28,903 nt of DNA from NCBI GenBank assembly GCA_009937085.1, contig JAACDD010000043.1:1-28903 (forward strand), given 5' to 3'. A model generated the notes under the pieces. It was not told the origin of the DNA and searched no databases. It saw nothing but the letters and a program-made list of their open reading frames with translations. The first letter of the stretch is position 1; every line of letters starts with the position of its first letter. Positions 15,918-24,023 of the stretch are shown piece by piece. The stretch is from Bacteroidota bacterium (GTDB taxonomy: Bacteria > Bacteroidota > Bacteroidia > Flavobacteriales > Flavobacteriaceae). The position numbers and the translations under genes are program-made.

Positions 15918-15945
15918 AAGAAAGCGCCTGAAAAGGCGCTCTCTT
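15918..15945. terminator. Hairpin, probable intrinsic terminator
   Basis: AGCGCCT, a GAAA tetraloop and AGGCGCT form a perfect 7-bp stem (15923-15940). Beyond one mismatch it extends by four more pairs to 15918-15945. On the plus strand it is followed by CTCTTATAACC, a weak U-tract. On the minus strand the flank is T-rich (TTTCTTTCTTTTA), so it would also stop transcription coming from the other side. It starts 5 bases after the stop of the four-helix membrane gene. Confidence 0.7.
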
Positions 15946-16083
15946 ATAACCAACCATATTAAACTATGAAAAACTAATAAGCAATATTTTTGCTTCAGGT
16001 TTACACTTGCAAGGTAAGACGCATTTAAGCTCCTAGTTGTGAAACATTTGTTAAAGTATTTAATGCTAAAAAACATATAAAAA
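15946..16083. other. gpsA leader region with small hairpin
   Basis: This stretch between the terminator and gpsA has no convincing reading frame; a four-codon ATG-AAA-AAC-TAA occurs at about 15966. It holds an inverted repeat AAGCAA-TATTT-TTGCTT (15979-15995), which coincides with a -7 element, and a CTTGCAAG palindrome near 16006-16013. An A-rich stretch precedes the TTG start. Confidence 0.4.
15985..15992 (+). promoter_or_regulatory. Possible gpsA -7 element
   Basis: TATTTTTG matches TAnnTTTG. A start here would give gpsA a leader of roughly 85 bases, the longest in the window. The element lies within the AAGCAA/TTGCTT inverted repeat. Confidence 0.4.
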
Positions 16084-17079
16084 TTGGCTGATTTTTCTAA
16101 AATTGCCGTGCTTGGTAGTGGTAGCTGGGCAACTGCACTTGTAAAAATTTTGTGTGAAAACAATACCAATGTAGGTTGGTATGTGCGCAACGAAAACATC
16201 TATGAACATTTACTTCAAGAAGGGCACAACCCCAACTATTTGAGTAGTGTGGAGTTTGATACTGCACAATTGACCCTTTACACCAGTTTAAATGAAATTT
16301 CATCGGATTACGATGTTTTTATTATTGCGATTCCCTCATTTTATTTGGATAGCACTTTAGCATCACTCACCGCATCCATTGAAAATAAGATTGTTTTTTC
16401 TGCTGTAAAAGGAATTGTTCCAGAACGCAAAATGCTGGTAGGAAATTATCTCGCTGAAAAATTTAATGTCCCAGAAGCGCATTTGGGTGCCATTACTGGG
16501 CCTTGTCACGCGGAAGAAGTAGCACTGGAACGACTGTCTTACCTTACTGTTGCAAGCACCAATATTGAGCTGGCCCAGCAGATGAAATCCAAACTTGATT
16601 GCAGCTATATTCGCACAGCAACCTCCGATGACGTTGTGGGAACAGAATATGCGGCCACGCTCAAAAATGTATATGCCATTGCCGTGGGAATGGCGCATGG
16701 ATTGGGTTATGGCGATAACTTTATTAGTGTACTCATAAGTAGTGCTATGCGAGAGATGAAACGGTTCATCAAAAATATTGACAACAAAAAAAGAAACATC
16801 AATAAATCTGCTTACCTAGGTGATTTATTGGTTACTTCTTACTCCGTTTTTAGTCGAAATCGAATGCTTGGCAATATGATTGGTAAAGGCTACACCGTTA
16901 AAGCTGCGCTAGTGGAAATGACCATGATCGCAGAAGGATATTACGGCGCCAAAACGGCCTATGAGCTAAGTACATCTTTTAGTGGAAAGTACCCTATAAT
17001 GCACTGTGTGTATCACGTACTTTACGAAAAAGCATCCGCAAAGAAAAAAATGAAGGCGCTGAGTCAGTTGCTTAACTAG
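16084..17079 (+). CDS. gpsA: Glycerol-3-phosphate dehydrogenase [NAD(P)+], TTG start
   Basis: The 331-residue enzyme reduces dihydroxyacetone phosphate to sn-glycerol 3-phosphate for phospholipid synthesis, the acceptor ultimately used by PlsC-type acyltransferases. It has the nucleotide-binding motif VLGSGSWATAL at 9-19, SAVKGIV, ITGPCHAEEVA, and the catalytic-lysine signature EYAATLKNVYAIAVGMAHGLGYGDN. The start is TTG: an in-frame TAA lies two codons upstream and no ATG is available. A GTG at 16108 would remove the first strand of the Rossmann fold. Its 3' end overlaps the convergent pheS by 8 bases. Length is normal. Confidence 0.94.
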   Translation: MADFSKIAVLGSGSWATALVKILCENNTNVGWYVRNENIYEHLLQEGHNPNYLSSVEFDTAQLTLYTSLNEISSDYDVFIIAIPSFYLDSTLASLTASIENKIVFSAVKGIVPERKMLVGNYLAEKFNVPEAHLGAITGPCHAEEVALERLSYLTVASTNIELAQQMKSKLDCSYIRTATSDDVVGTEYAATLKNVYAIAVGMAHGLGYGDNFISVLISSAMREMKRFIKNIDNKKRNINKSAYLGDLLVTSYSVFSRNRMLGNMIGKGYTVKAALVEMTMIAEGYYGAKTAYELSTSFSGKYPIMHCVYHVLYEKASAKKKMKALSQLLN

Positions 17080-18091
17080 CTGAGGTAAACTGTTTTAAAA
17101 AGCGTACGTCGTTTTCATAAAACATGCGAATATCTTCGATTTGATACAGCAGCATTGCCATACGCTCTAAGCCCATGCCAAAGGCAAATCCTGAAAATTC
17201 CTCTGGGTCAATACCGCAATTCCGTAGCACGTTAGGATCTACCATTCCGCAACCCATAATTTCAAGCCAACCTGTTCCTTTTGTAATTCTATAATCTGCT
17301 TCGGTTTCTAATCCCCAATAAATATCAACCTCCGCACTAGGCTCGGTAAATGGAAAATACGAAGGTCTAAGGCGAATTTCAGCCGTGCCAAAAACGGCTT
17401 TGGTAAAATATAAAAGCGTTTGCTTTAGGTCCGCAAAAGATACATTTCGGTCAATGTACAAGCCCTCTACTTGATGAAAGACACAGTGCGAACGCGCTGA
17501 AATAGCTTCGTTTCTAAATACGCGTCCTGGCGATAAAATCCGAATAGGCGGTTGATTGCTTTCCATGTGACGCACCTGTACAGAAGAGGTATGCGTACGT
17601 AACATCACATCTGGGTCTGTTTGCACAAAAAAGGTGTCTTGCATGTCACGCGCAGGGTGATGCTCGGGTAAATTTAATGCGGTAAAATTATGCCAGTCGT
17701 CTTCCACTTCAGGTCCTGAAGAAAGGCCATATCCAATTTTACTAAACACATCAATTACCTTATCTCGAACAATGCTAATAGGATGGCGTGCGCCCAACGG
17801 AATGGGCTGGCCAGGGCGTGTGAAATCATCTAAAGTCCCTTTGGTTTTAGCCTTGCCGCCTACTGTTGATTGCAGTGCTGTAACCTTAGCTTGCGCTTCG
17901 GTTTTAAGCTGGTTTAGCAATTGTCCGTACTCTTTTTTCTGGTCGTTAGGTACATTTCTAAAGTCGGCAAAAAGCTTGGTAATATGTCCTTTTTTACCCA
18001 AATATGCGATACGAAACTGTTCCACTTCGTCAGCAGACGCCCCCGTAAAAGCCGCCACGTCGTTTATATGCGCCTTGATGCTTTCTATCAT
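17072..18091 (-). CDS. pheS: Phenylalanyl-tRNA synthetase alpha subunit
   Basis: The 339-residue protein is the catalytic alpha subunit of phenylalanyl-tRNA synthetase. It begins with the coiled-coil N-terminal arm, which binds tRNA in this family. The class II core then follows: HPISIVRDKVIDVF, the motif-2 region RVFRNEAISARSHCVFHQVEGLYID, YFPFTEPSAEVDI, and motif 3 FAFGMGLERMAMLLY. The ATG at 18091 (MIESIKAH) was chosen over the upstream in-frame start at 18118 because it follows a perfect -7 element and matches the usual N-terminus. The partner pheT is not adjacent, as is common in Bacteroidota. Confidence 0.97.
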   Translation of the reverse strand: MIESIKAHINDVAAFTGASADEVEQFRIAYLGKKGHITKLFADFRNVPNDQKKEYGQLLNQLKTEAQAKVTALQSTVGGKAKTKGTLDDFTRPGQPIPLGARHPISIVRDKVIDVFSKIGYGLSSGPEVEDDWHNFTALNLPEHHPARDMQDTFFVQTDPDVMLRTHTSSVQVRHMESNQPPIRILSPGRVFRNEAISARSHCVFHQVEGLYIDRNVSFADLKQTLLYFTKAVFGTAEIRLRPSYFPFTEPSAEVDIYWGLETEADYRITKGTGWLEIMGCGMVDPNVLRNCGIDPEEFSGFAFGMGLERMAMLLYQIEDIRMFYENDVRFLKQFTSAS

Positions 18092-18096
18092 AGATG

Positions 18097-18104
18097 CAAA
18101 AATA
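18097..18104 (-). promoter_or_regulatory. -7 element for pheS
   Basis: On the minus strand this reads TATTTTTG, an exact TAnnTTTG match, with only five bases (CATCT) between it and the pheS ATG. A leaderless or nearly leaderless transcript is expected. Confidence 0.6.
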
Positions 18105-18147
18105 CACATTCCACACATAGTACCGTCATCGGGAACAAATCTATACG

Positions 18148-18155
18148 TACATTTG
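18148..18155 (+). promoter_or_regulatory. -7 element for the CvpA-family gene
   Basis: TACATTTG matches TAnnTTTG and is only four bases (TGGT) from the ATG at 18160. It forms a divergent pair with the pheS element in a 68-base spacer. Confidence 0.55.
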
Positions 18156-18159
18156 TGGT

Positions 18160-18684
18160 ATGCTGCCTAATTATATCGATGTTGCTGTAGTTTGTTTGCT
18201 TTTCTACGGACTTGTTCGTGGGGCTTTTCGTGGGTTTTTTGTTGAAATTGCCTCCTTGTTGGCCTTGGTATTAGGGGTTTTTGGAGCGCTTCATTTTTCA
18301 AGTTTTACCGCCAATATATTAGCAAAATACGTGTCGTGGGAATACCTGCCGCTTTTGGCATTTGCGCTTACGTTTGTGGGTATTATCATTGGTGTAGCAT
18401 GGATTGGAAAGCTACTTACAAAGTTGGCAAAAGTGATTTTACTTGGATTCCTAAATAGGCTGTTAGGTGCCCTTTTTGGTGCGTGCAAGTGGTTGGTGAT
18501 TTGTGGGGTTTTGATATGGATTTTGGGTCAAATTAACGTTTTTGTTCCCTTTTTACCAGAAAACATAACTAAAGGCTCTTTGTTCTTTGAGCCGCTACAA
18601 AATTTTGGTGCTTATTTGTTTGAGCAAATTGATACAGACAAAAATCCGATAGACGAAATTGCGCCTATTCTGCAGCAAAGCTAA
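18160..18684 (+). CDS. CvpA-family membrane protein
   Basis: The 174-residue protein matches the CvpA (colicin V production) family. It has four hydrophobic segments (about 5-20, 26-50, 62-82 and 100-122), the N-terminal pattern YIDVAVVCLLFYGLVRGAFRGF, and the GFLNRLLGALFGACKW segment typical of the family. It is an inner-membrane protein. Family members affect envelope homeostasis and colicin V export in enterobacteria, but the molecular activity is unclear. It diverges from pheS and overlaps the end of the convergent batE by 20 bases. Confidence 0.88.
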   Translation: MLPNYIDVAVVCLLFYGLVRGAFRGFFVEIASLLALVLGVFGALHFSSFTANILAKYVSWEYLPLLAFALTFVGIIIGVAWIGKLLTKLAKVILLGFLNRLLGALFGACKWLVICGVLIWILGQINVFVPFLPENITKGSLFFEPLQNFGAYLFEQIDTDKNPIDEIAPILQQS

Positions 18685-19429
18685 CGTACTGAATACTGCT
18701 TTGTGGGACCCATCCAATAGCGCCATTTTTGAGCTTTATCTTTACCCAATCTTCCACTTCTTCTTGTACAAAAACTTTTGTCCCCTCGTGAATGTTTAGC
18801 AGTACTTCGGCCCTTAAATTTGGCTCAGCTCTAAAGTCCTCTTCCTGAGCAAAAACAATGGCAGGCTGGGTGTCTTCTACGGTTTTCTTTTGTTGCAAAG
18901 CTAAACTCAAAGACAGCAATGCGCCTATAGCTGTTAGAAAAAACCCACTGAAAAACAACCGTTTTGTACCACTTCTACCAGACTTCATATATAAGAAAAA
19001 CAACAATGCTGTAAGCCATATGAAACCTACCACAGCAATACTCCAACCGCGAACAGAGGTTAAAAATAGCAGTCGATCTGTTGCTTTTTTAAGGTCGCTT
19101 TCGGGCAATGGCGAAAAACGGTCTAACGTCATGTTTTGGGCAAATGCCAGGTTATTCAGCACTTGCGTATTGTTTGCGTCCAATAAAAGCGCCTTTTCAT
19201 AATTCAAAATACTTGACGCAATTGCGTTTTGCTTGTAGTACGCATTTCCCAAATTAAAATACAACTCAACAGCGTGTACGCCAATCGAATTGATAGAGTC
19301 ATAATACACTATGGCACGTTCATAATCGCCCTGATTATAGGCATTGTTTCCTTCGCGAAACAAGTCTTCGGGTGACTGCCCTACGCACACAAAACATGAA
19401 AGAAGTACAAAAAGTGAAATCGTTCTCAT
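18665..19429 (-). CDS. batE: BatE, TPR and SH3-domain protein of the aerotolerance operon
   Basis: The 254-residue protein has a signal peptide (1-18), TPR repeats at about 20-110 (FREGNNAYNQGDYERAIVYY; LYFNLGNAYYKQNAIASSIL), two transmembrane helices (about 129-148 and 160-178) and a C-terminal bacterial SH3 domain (about 188-250, ending GAIGWVPQSSIQYV). TPR plus SH3 with two central membrane spans is the BatE layout. The Bat proteins are linked to oxygen tolerance in Bacteroides fragilis and to stress or virulence in spirochaetes; their mechanism is unknown. This is the last gene of the operon. Its start follows the batD stop by 2 bases. Confidence 0.9.
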   Translation of the reverse strand: MRTISLFVLLSCFVCVGQSPEDLFREGNNAYNQGDYERAIVYYDSINSIGVHAVELYFNLGNAYYKQNAIASSILNYEKALLLDANNTQVLNNLAFAQNMTLDRFSPLPESDLKKATDRLLFLTSVRGWSIAVVGFIWLTALLFFLYMKSGRSGTKRLFFSGFFLTAIGALLSLSLALQQKKTVEDTQPAIVFAQEEDFRAEPNLRAEVLLNIHEGTKVFVQEEVEDWVKIKLKNGAIGWVPQSSIQYVSFAAE

Positions 19430-19431
19430 AA

Positions 19432-21180
19432 CTAAAATTGTTTGTCCATTTGGGTTATGGCTTCTACAGCGGTAGCATAATCTTGCTCCATACTACTTCT
19501 TGAGCTCGGCGTGTATCGGGCGAACTCACAATTAGTAAGCACCTTAATAAACAATGCAACGGTTTCGGTATCAACCCCTTTTTCGGTAAGCAATGCCTCC
19601 ATTTTTTCTTTGCTAAAATCTGCCGTTTGAATATGCAAACGTGCTTTGACATAGTTGTGAAGTGCTCCTTCCAGTGCTACATAAAAATCAGTTGCATCTG
19701 ACATGTTCCGCTTTGCTTTACCCAGGTACTTTTTCGCCAATCTAGCCTTATGGCGTTGTGCCAATACGGCAGCGTCGGGAGTGCGTTTGCGTAGCAGTAA
19801 GTAGATCGACAATAGCAAAATGGGGATGAGCAACAACGCATAGAATAGCAGACTTCCAATAAAGGTTTGTGCTGCTATGGGCTTAAAGTTTGCACGTTGT
19901 GCAATAAACTGAAAGGCATTGGAAATGGTGGGTATTTCCACAGTTTGTGAAACGCTAGGATTTGATGCTGCACCTCTTACTTTTGGTCCTTCAATAACAT
20001 CAATAACAAGCTCTTTTGAAGTCAATGTTTTATACGATTTAGTACTTGGGTCAAAATAGGAAAACCGAACAGTTGGAATGGGATATTTCCCTTGAAACTG
20101 TGGCACTAAAGTATAGGTGTCTTGAATGTTTCCACGCATTCCGCCTAGGGTTGTATTTACTTGTTCTTTATACTCTGGGTCGTAGCGTTCGAGTGCGCTT
20201 GGTGTAACAAGTTCGGGTAGCGAAAACAGCTTCAAATTTCCTTTTCCTTTGACTTGTACCGTGGCTTGTAAAGACTCCGAAGCATTCAAGGCGTTTTTGG
20301 ATGTTTTGACCTCTAAATCAAATGCGCCTACTGCACCGTTAAAGTTGTTTGGCTTTCCTTCTTCTGGGAAAGGCAAAACGGTTAAGGTGCGTTTTCCTGC
20401 AGTTATGGTTCGTGCTACTTGCGTGTAAATTTCATTTCCGAAAAAGTCACGGCGATTGGTGGGAACATCTAACTGTACGTCAAGGGTTAATGGAGCAATG
20501 GGAAGTTTTCCCGCACGTTGCGGATACAAAACCGTTTGCTGCCAGGCGACAAAATTGTACAGTTTGCCTTTGTACATTTCTCTTTCTATGGTACGCCTTG
20601 AAGGAATGTCCTGCGACCAAAAGTCTTTGTACTCAGGCATATCTATCGGGTTTACGTCTGACGGTCTTACTTTGCCGCCAAAATAGAGCTTGTATATAAC
20701 GGATACTGGCTGGTTTATATACACACTACTTTTAGATAATTCGGCTACCAAATGTAGGTTTTCAGAAGCGATATAATTTGGGTCGTTTGGGTTTTTTGGA
20801 ATCGCAACCGCATCTTTTACAACTACTTTTACCGGGCTGGTTTTATACACATTCCCGTCAATTTCAATTAGGGCTTGACCAATCGTTACTGTTCCTTTTT
20901 TGAGCGGGGTCAAAAAATAGGTATAGCTTTTAGAAAACGATCGCTTTCCGTTTACAAACATATTACTCACCGACTGATTAGGTCCAGCAACAACACGAAA
21001 TCCATTGAATGAAGGCGGTTTAAAATTATCGCCATCGGTGTTCATGGTAAACTCCACACGAAGGCGTTCGTTGATGCCGAGTTCGTTCTTGCTCACTGTA
21101 GCTTCAAACGAAACTTGCCCAAAAAGCCTTGACGATACCGCCAAGACAAGCAACAAACACCAAATCACCTTTTTGTTCAT
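19432..21180 (-). CDS. batD: BatD, aerotolerance operon protein
   Basis: The 582-residue protein begins with a signal peptide (NKKVIWCLLLVLAVSSRLFG). A long extracytoplasmic region of beta-rich repeats follows, containing GINERLRVEFTMN and two further similar segments (for example SKSSVYINQPVSVIYKLYFG). A transmembrane helix at about residue 440-460 (IGSLLFYALLLIPILLLSIYLLL) leads to a cytoplasmic helical tail of about 120 residues. This is the typical BatD layout. The ATG at 21180 forms a TAATG junction with the batC stop; the in-frame TTG at 21186 is not needed. Its role is presumably to bind or present substrates of the complex; this is inference. Confidence 0.92.
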   Translation of the reverse strand: MNKKVIWCLLLVLAVSSRLFGQVSFEATVSKNELGINERLRVEFTMNTDGDNFKPPSFNGFRVVAGPNQSVSNMFVNGKRSFSKSYTYFLTPLKKGTVTIGQALIEIDGNVYKTSPVKVVVKDAVAIPKNPNDPNYIASENLHLVAELSKSSVYINQPVSVIYKLYFGGKVRPSDVNPIDMPEYKDFWSQDIPSRRTIEREMYKGKLYNFVAWQQTVLYPQRAGKLPIAPLTLDVQLDVPTNRRDFFGNEIYTQVARTITAGKRTLTVLPFPEEGKPNNFNGAVGAFDLEVKTSKNALNASESLQATVQVKGKGNLKLFSLPELVTPSALERYDPEYKEQVNTTLGGMRGNIQDTYTLVPQFQGKYPIPTVRFSYFDPSTKSYKTLTSKELVIDVIEGPKVRGAASNPSVSQTVEIPTISNAFQFIAQRANFKPIAAQTFIGSLLFYALLLIPILLLSIYLLLRKRTPDAAVLAQRHKARLAKKYLGKAKRNMSDATDFYVALEGALHNYVKARLHIQTADFSKEKMEALLTEKGVDTETVALFIKVLTNCEFARYTPSSRSSMEQDYATAVEAITQMDKQF

Positions 21181-22001
21181 TACCAATCTTTTTTACTTTT
21201 TGTGCCAACTGCTTTCGCTTTTTTGGCGTTTACTTTGTCTTGTACTTTTTTCTCTTCGTTACTCATGGCTTCTAACAAATTCTGAACCTGTTGTGGCGAT
21301 AGCTGTGCAGGACTTGCTTGTGGTGGTTGCTGTTCTTTTTCGTCGTCCCCTTGTTGGTCTTGTTCATCGTTTTTATCCGACTCTTTTTCGTCCTTTTCGT
21401 TTTCGCCTTCGTCGTCAGACTCGTCTTTGTTGTCTTGCTGATTTTCGCCCTCTTGCTCTTTATCGTTCTCTCCCTCTTGATCCTGATTTTTATCCTTTTG
21501 CTGATCTTGATTATCCTTGTTGTTTTGATTGTCCTGATCCTCTTGGTCTTGATCTTGATTTTCGTCTTCTAGCATTTTCTTCGCTAACGCATAGTTATAG
21601 CGGGTTTCGTCGTCATTGGGGTTGTTTCTAAGGGCGTTTTTATAGGCTTCTACAGCCCCTTTGTAGTCTTTGATTTGCATCAGCGCATTGCCAATATTAT
21701 GAAACGTACGGTGTTTGTTGGGACGTTCTTTTGTGGTTTTGGTTACATCAGCATAGGCACGAAGTGCCTCATCCACATAATTGTCTTGCTGCAACGTAGC
21801 GCCCATATTAAAACGTGCAATATCGGTTTTTGTGCCTGTTGCTATCGCACGGCGGTAGTTTTTTTCTGCCGCTACACCATCAAGTGCGTCAAACGCTTCA
21901 TTGCCCTCAAAAATATAATTTTCGGCTTGCTGTATGCGCGTTTCATCTTGCGCAGCAACCATAAGCGGCAACCAAAAAACAATACAAAATAATTTACGCA
22001 T
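21180..22001 (-). CDS. batC: BatC, TPR protein with acidic low-complexity tail
   Basis: The protein is 273 residues if the second ATG (22001) is used; an adjacent ATG at 22004 would add one residue. It has a signal peptide (RKLFCIVFWLPLMVAAQ), three TPR-like repeats (about 20-140) and an unusual region of about 90 residues made almost entirely of D, E, Q, N and K. It ends with a compact basic tail after SPQQVQNLLEAMSNEEKKVQDK, which is the conserved BatC C-terminus. Starting at 22001 gives an 8-base overlap with batB (ATGCGTAA). The low-complexity part should be disordered and highly acidic. It probably links the TPR platform to the membrane VWA proteins; this is inference. Confidence 0.9.
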   Translation of the reverse strand: MRKLFCIVFWLPLMVAAQDETRIQQAENYIFEGNEAFDALDGVAAEKNYRRAIATGTKTDIARFNMGATLQQDNYVDEALRAYADVTKTTKERPNKHRTFHNIGNALMQIKDYKGAVEAYKNALRNNPNDDETRYNYALAKKMLEDENQDQDQEDQDNQNNKDNQDQQKDKNQDQEGENDKEQEGENQQDNKDESDDEGENEKDEKESDKNDEQDQQGDDEKEQQPPQASPAQLSPQQVQNLLEAMSNEEKKVQDKVNAKKAKAVGTKSKKDW

Positions 22002-23025
22002 CATGAAATAGGTTTAACTTTTTAAGCCATTGGGTTTTTCGATAAAACAAAAATAAATCTAATACAATCAAAAATAATCCAATTCCCAAAAACCATTGAA
22101 ATTGGTCTTTGAATTTAACAAATTGTTTGGCTTCAAACTCTTGTTTGTCCATTTCTTTAAGGCGATCTATAATCGCTGTTACAACGGATTCGGTATTGTT
22201 GCCTTCTAAAAATAGTCCGTCCGTTTCTTCGGCTATGGACTTCATCTGTTCAAAATCGCTTTTGGTGATTACTACTTCACCCGCTGCATCTTTTTTATAG
22301 GAAACTGTATTGCCTTGTTTAATTGGAATCACAGAGCCTTTTTCGGTACCCACAACAACAGTGAAAAAAGTAATGCCTTCTGCGGCGGCTTGCTTGGCAG
22401 CCATAAGTGCATCTTTGCCATGATCTTCGCCATCTGAGATGATGCATACCACTCTATTGCTTTGATTTTCATCATCAAAATAAGTTTCTGCTAATCTTGT
22501 AGCTGCCGAAATTGCTGTTCCTTGCGAGGAAATCATATTGGTGTCCAGAGACGTTAAAAACATACGCGCTGCAGTATAGTCGGTAGTAATGGGCAAATGC
22601 GGAATAGCCGATGAAGCATAGGCGATAATACCCACACGGTCGCTGACCAATTGATTGATGAGTTCACTTGCTAATCGCTTGGCTTTTTCCAATCGATTTG
22701 GCACAATATCTTCTGCCAGCATACTTTTAGACACATCAATGGCAAATACCAAATCTACCCCTTCGCGCTTTACGGTTTCTAACTCAGTGCCTATTTGCGG
22801 ATTGACTAATCCAAAACATATAAATGCCAATCCCAACCACAACAAAACTTGCTTTGCCCAACCTTTAAAAAACGATCGTTCGGGCGCAATATGTGCCAAC
22901 ATTGGTGCTGTAGCAAGCGATTGCTGCACGCGTTTTTTCCAAAGGGTAAATAGCGTATATCCCAATGCCAAAACCGGGATAAGCAACAGCAAATAAAAAT
23001 ATAGGGTTTGTTCGTACTGTATCAT
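21994..23025 (-). CDS. batB: BatB, membrane VWA-domain protein
   Basis: The 343-residue protein has two N-terminal membrane helices (about 8-28 and 57-76), a von Willebrand A domain, and a C-terminal helix near 313-330. The metal-ion-dependent adhesion site is complete: D97-V-S99-K-S101, a T in SSQGTAISAA, and the D of IISDGEDHGK. The paired membrane VWA proteins BatA and BatB with a MoxR ATPase define the Bat system. It overlaps batA by 4 bases (ATGA). Confidence 0.93.
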   Translation of the reverse strand: MIQYEQTLYFYLLLLIPVLALGYTLFTLWKKRVQQSLATAPMLAHIAPERSFFKGWAKQVLLWLGLAFICFGLVNPQIGTELETVKREGVDLVFAIDVSKSMLAEDIVPNRLEKAKRLASELINQLVSDRVGIIAYASSAIPHLPITTDYTAARMFLTSLDTNMISSQGTAISAATRLAETYFDDENQSNRVVCIISDGEDHGKDALMAAKQAAAEGITFFTVVVGTEKGSVIPIKQGNTVSYKKDAAGEVVITKSDFEQMKSIAEETDGLFLEGNNTESVVTAIIDRLKEMDKQEFEAKQFVKFKDQFQWFLGIGLFLIVLDLFLFYRKTQWLKKLNLFHDA

Positions 23026-24023
23026 GCCATTGCCGATTTAAAAAGGGTGTGACGTAATATCCATTCTAGCAAAAGCGCTGCAATGGCCCAAAAAACAAAC
23101 ACACGAAACTGTTCGTGGTATTTGGTGTAGCGAATTTCTTCCACCTCTGTCCGTTCAAGCTTATTTATCTCTTCATAAATGGCCTCTAATTTCTTGTTGT
23201 TCGTAGCCCGATAATAGCTGCCTCCCGTAACGGCTGCAATGGATTTTAGCAAGTCCTCATCAATTTCAACCTTTTTAAGCTGATAAATAAAAGTACCGTC
23301 TGGTCTAACAGCTGCAGGCGCTGGCGCAGTACCATTACTTCCCAGTCCAATGGTATAGGTTTTGATACCAAAAGAACTTGCCAATCCGGCAGCGGTTTTT
23401 GGATCAACAAAACCTGTGTTGTTTACCCCGTCTGTCAGCAGAATGATAACCTTGCTTTTGGCCTTGCTGTCACGTAGGCGGTTCACTGCTGTGGCAAGTC
23501 CCATTCCAATAGCAGTTCCGTCGTTAATTACGCCGTCAAAGTTTATTTTACCAAGTACATCAACAACAAGTGCTTTGTCGGAAGTAATGGGTGTTTTGGT
23601 GTAGCTCTCGCCTGCATAGACTACCAATCCAATGCGGTCCGAAGTGCGTTTGGAAATAAAATCAGCGGCAACTTTTTTAAGTGCCGATAAACGGTTGGGT
23701 TTTAAATCGCGGGCAAGCATACTTGACGAAACGTCAATGGCCATCACAATATCAATGCCTTTGTTTGTTTTGGTTTGCGTGCTTACATCTTGCGTTTGCG
23801 GACGTGCCAAAGCCACTACAATAAGTGCAATTGCGAACATGCGCAACACGACCAAAATAGCTTGCCATTTGGGCAAACTTCCCGATTTAGTAAAGGCCTT
23901 TACACTTGGATTAAGTACATGCGCTACTTGCTTTTTCCGTGAGAATATATGCCACGCCACAAGAAGTGGGATAGCTAAAAGTCCCCAGAAAAATTCAGGG
24001 TTGGCAAATGTATATTCCGTCAT
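23022..24023 (-). CDS. batA: BatA, membrane VWA-domain protein
   Basis: The 333-residue protein begins with the BatA N-terminal signature ANPEFFWGLLAIPLLVAWH. It has a second helix at about 56-74 and a VWA domain with an intact metal site (D97-V-S99-S-S101; NDGTAIGMG; LLTDGVNNTG). A last membrane helix sits near 308-328. It resembles BatB in length and domain positions, so the two are probably paralogues that form a heteromeric pair. Start and stop both overlap neighbours by 4 bases. Confidence 0.93.
   Translation of the reverse strand: MTEYTFANPEFFWGLLAIPLLVAWHIFSRKKQVAHVLNPSVKAFTKSGSLPKWQAILVVLRMFAIALIVVALARPQTQDVSTQTKTNKGIDIVMAIDVSSSMLARDLKPNRLSALKKVAADFISKRTSDRIGLVVYAGESYTKTPITSDKALVVDVLGKINFDGVINDGTAIGMGLATAVNRLRDSKAKSKVIILLTDGVNNTGFVDPKTAAGLASSFGIKTYTIGLGSNGTAPAPAAVRPDGTFIYQLKKVEIDEDLLKSIAAVTGGSYYRATNNKKLEAIYEEINKLERTEVEEIRYTKYHEQFRVFVFWAIAALLLEWILRHTLFKSAMA

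Noticed and set aside
17772..18170. Plus-strand frames of 132 and 89 codons opposite the start of pheS
   Set aside because: They are antisense to the well-conserved pheS coding region and have no supporting motifs.
21318..21572. Plus-strand frame encoding a very hydrophobic 84-residue peptide
   Set aside because: It is the complement of the acidic low-complexity region of batC; GAT/GAA/CAA codons read as Phe/Leu/Ile/Val-rich on the other strand. It has no promoter or start context.
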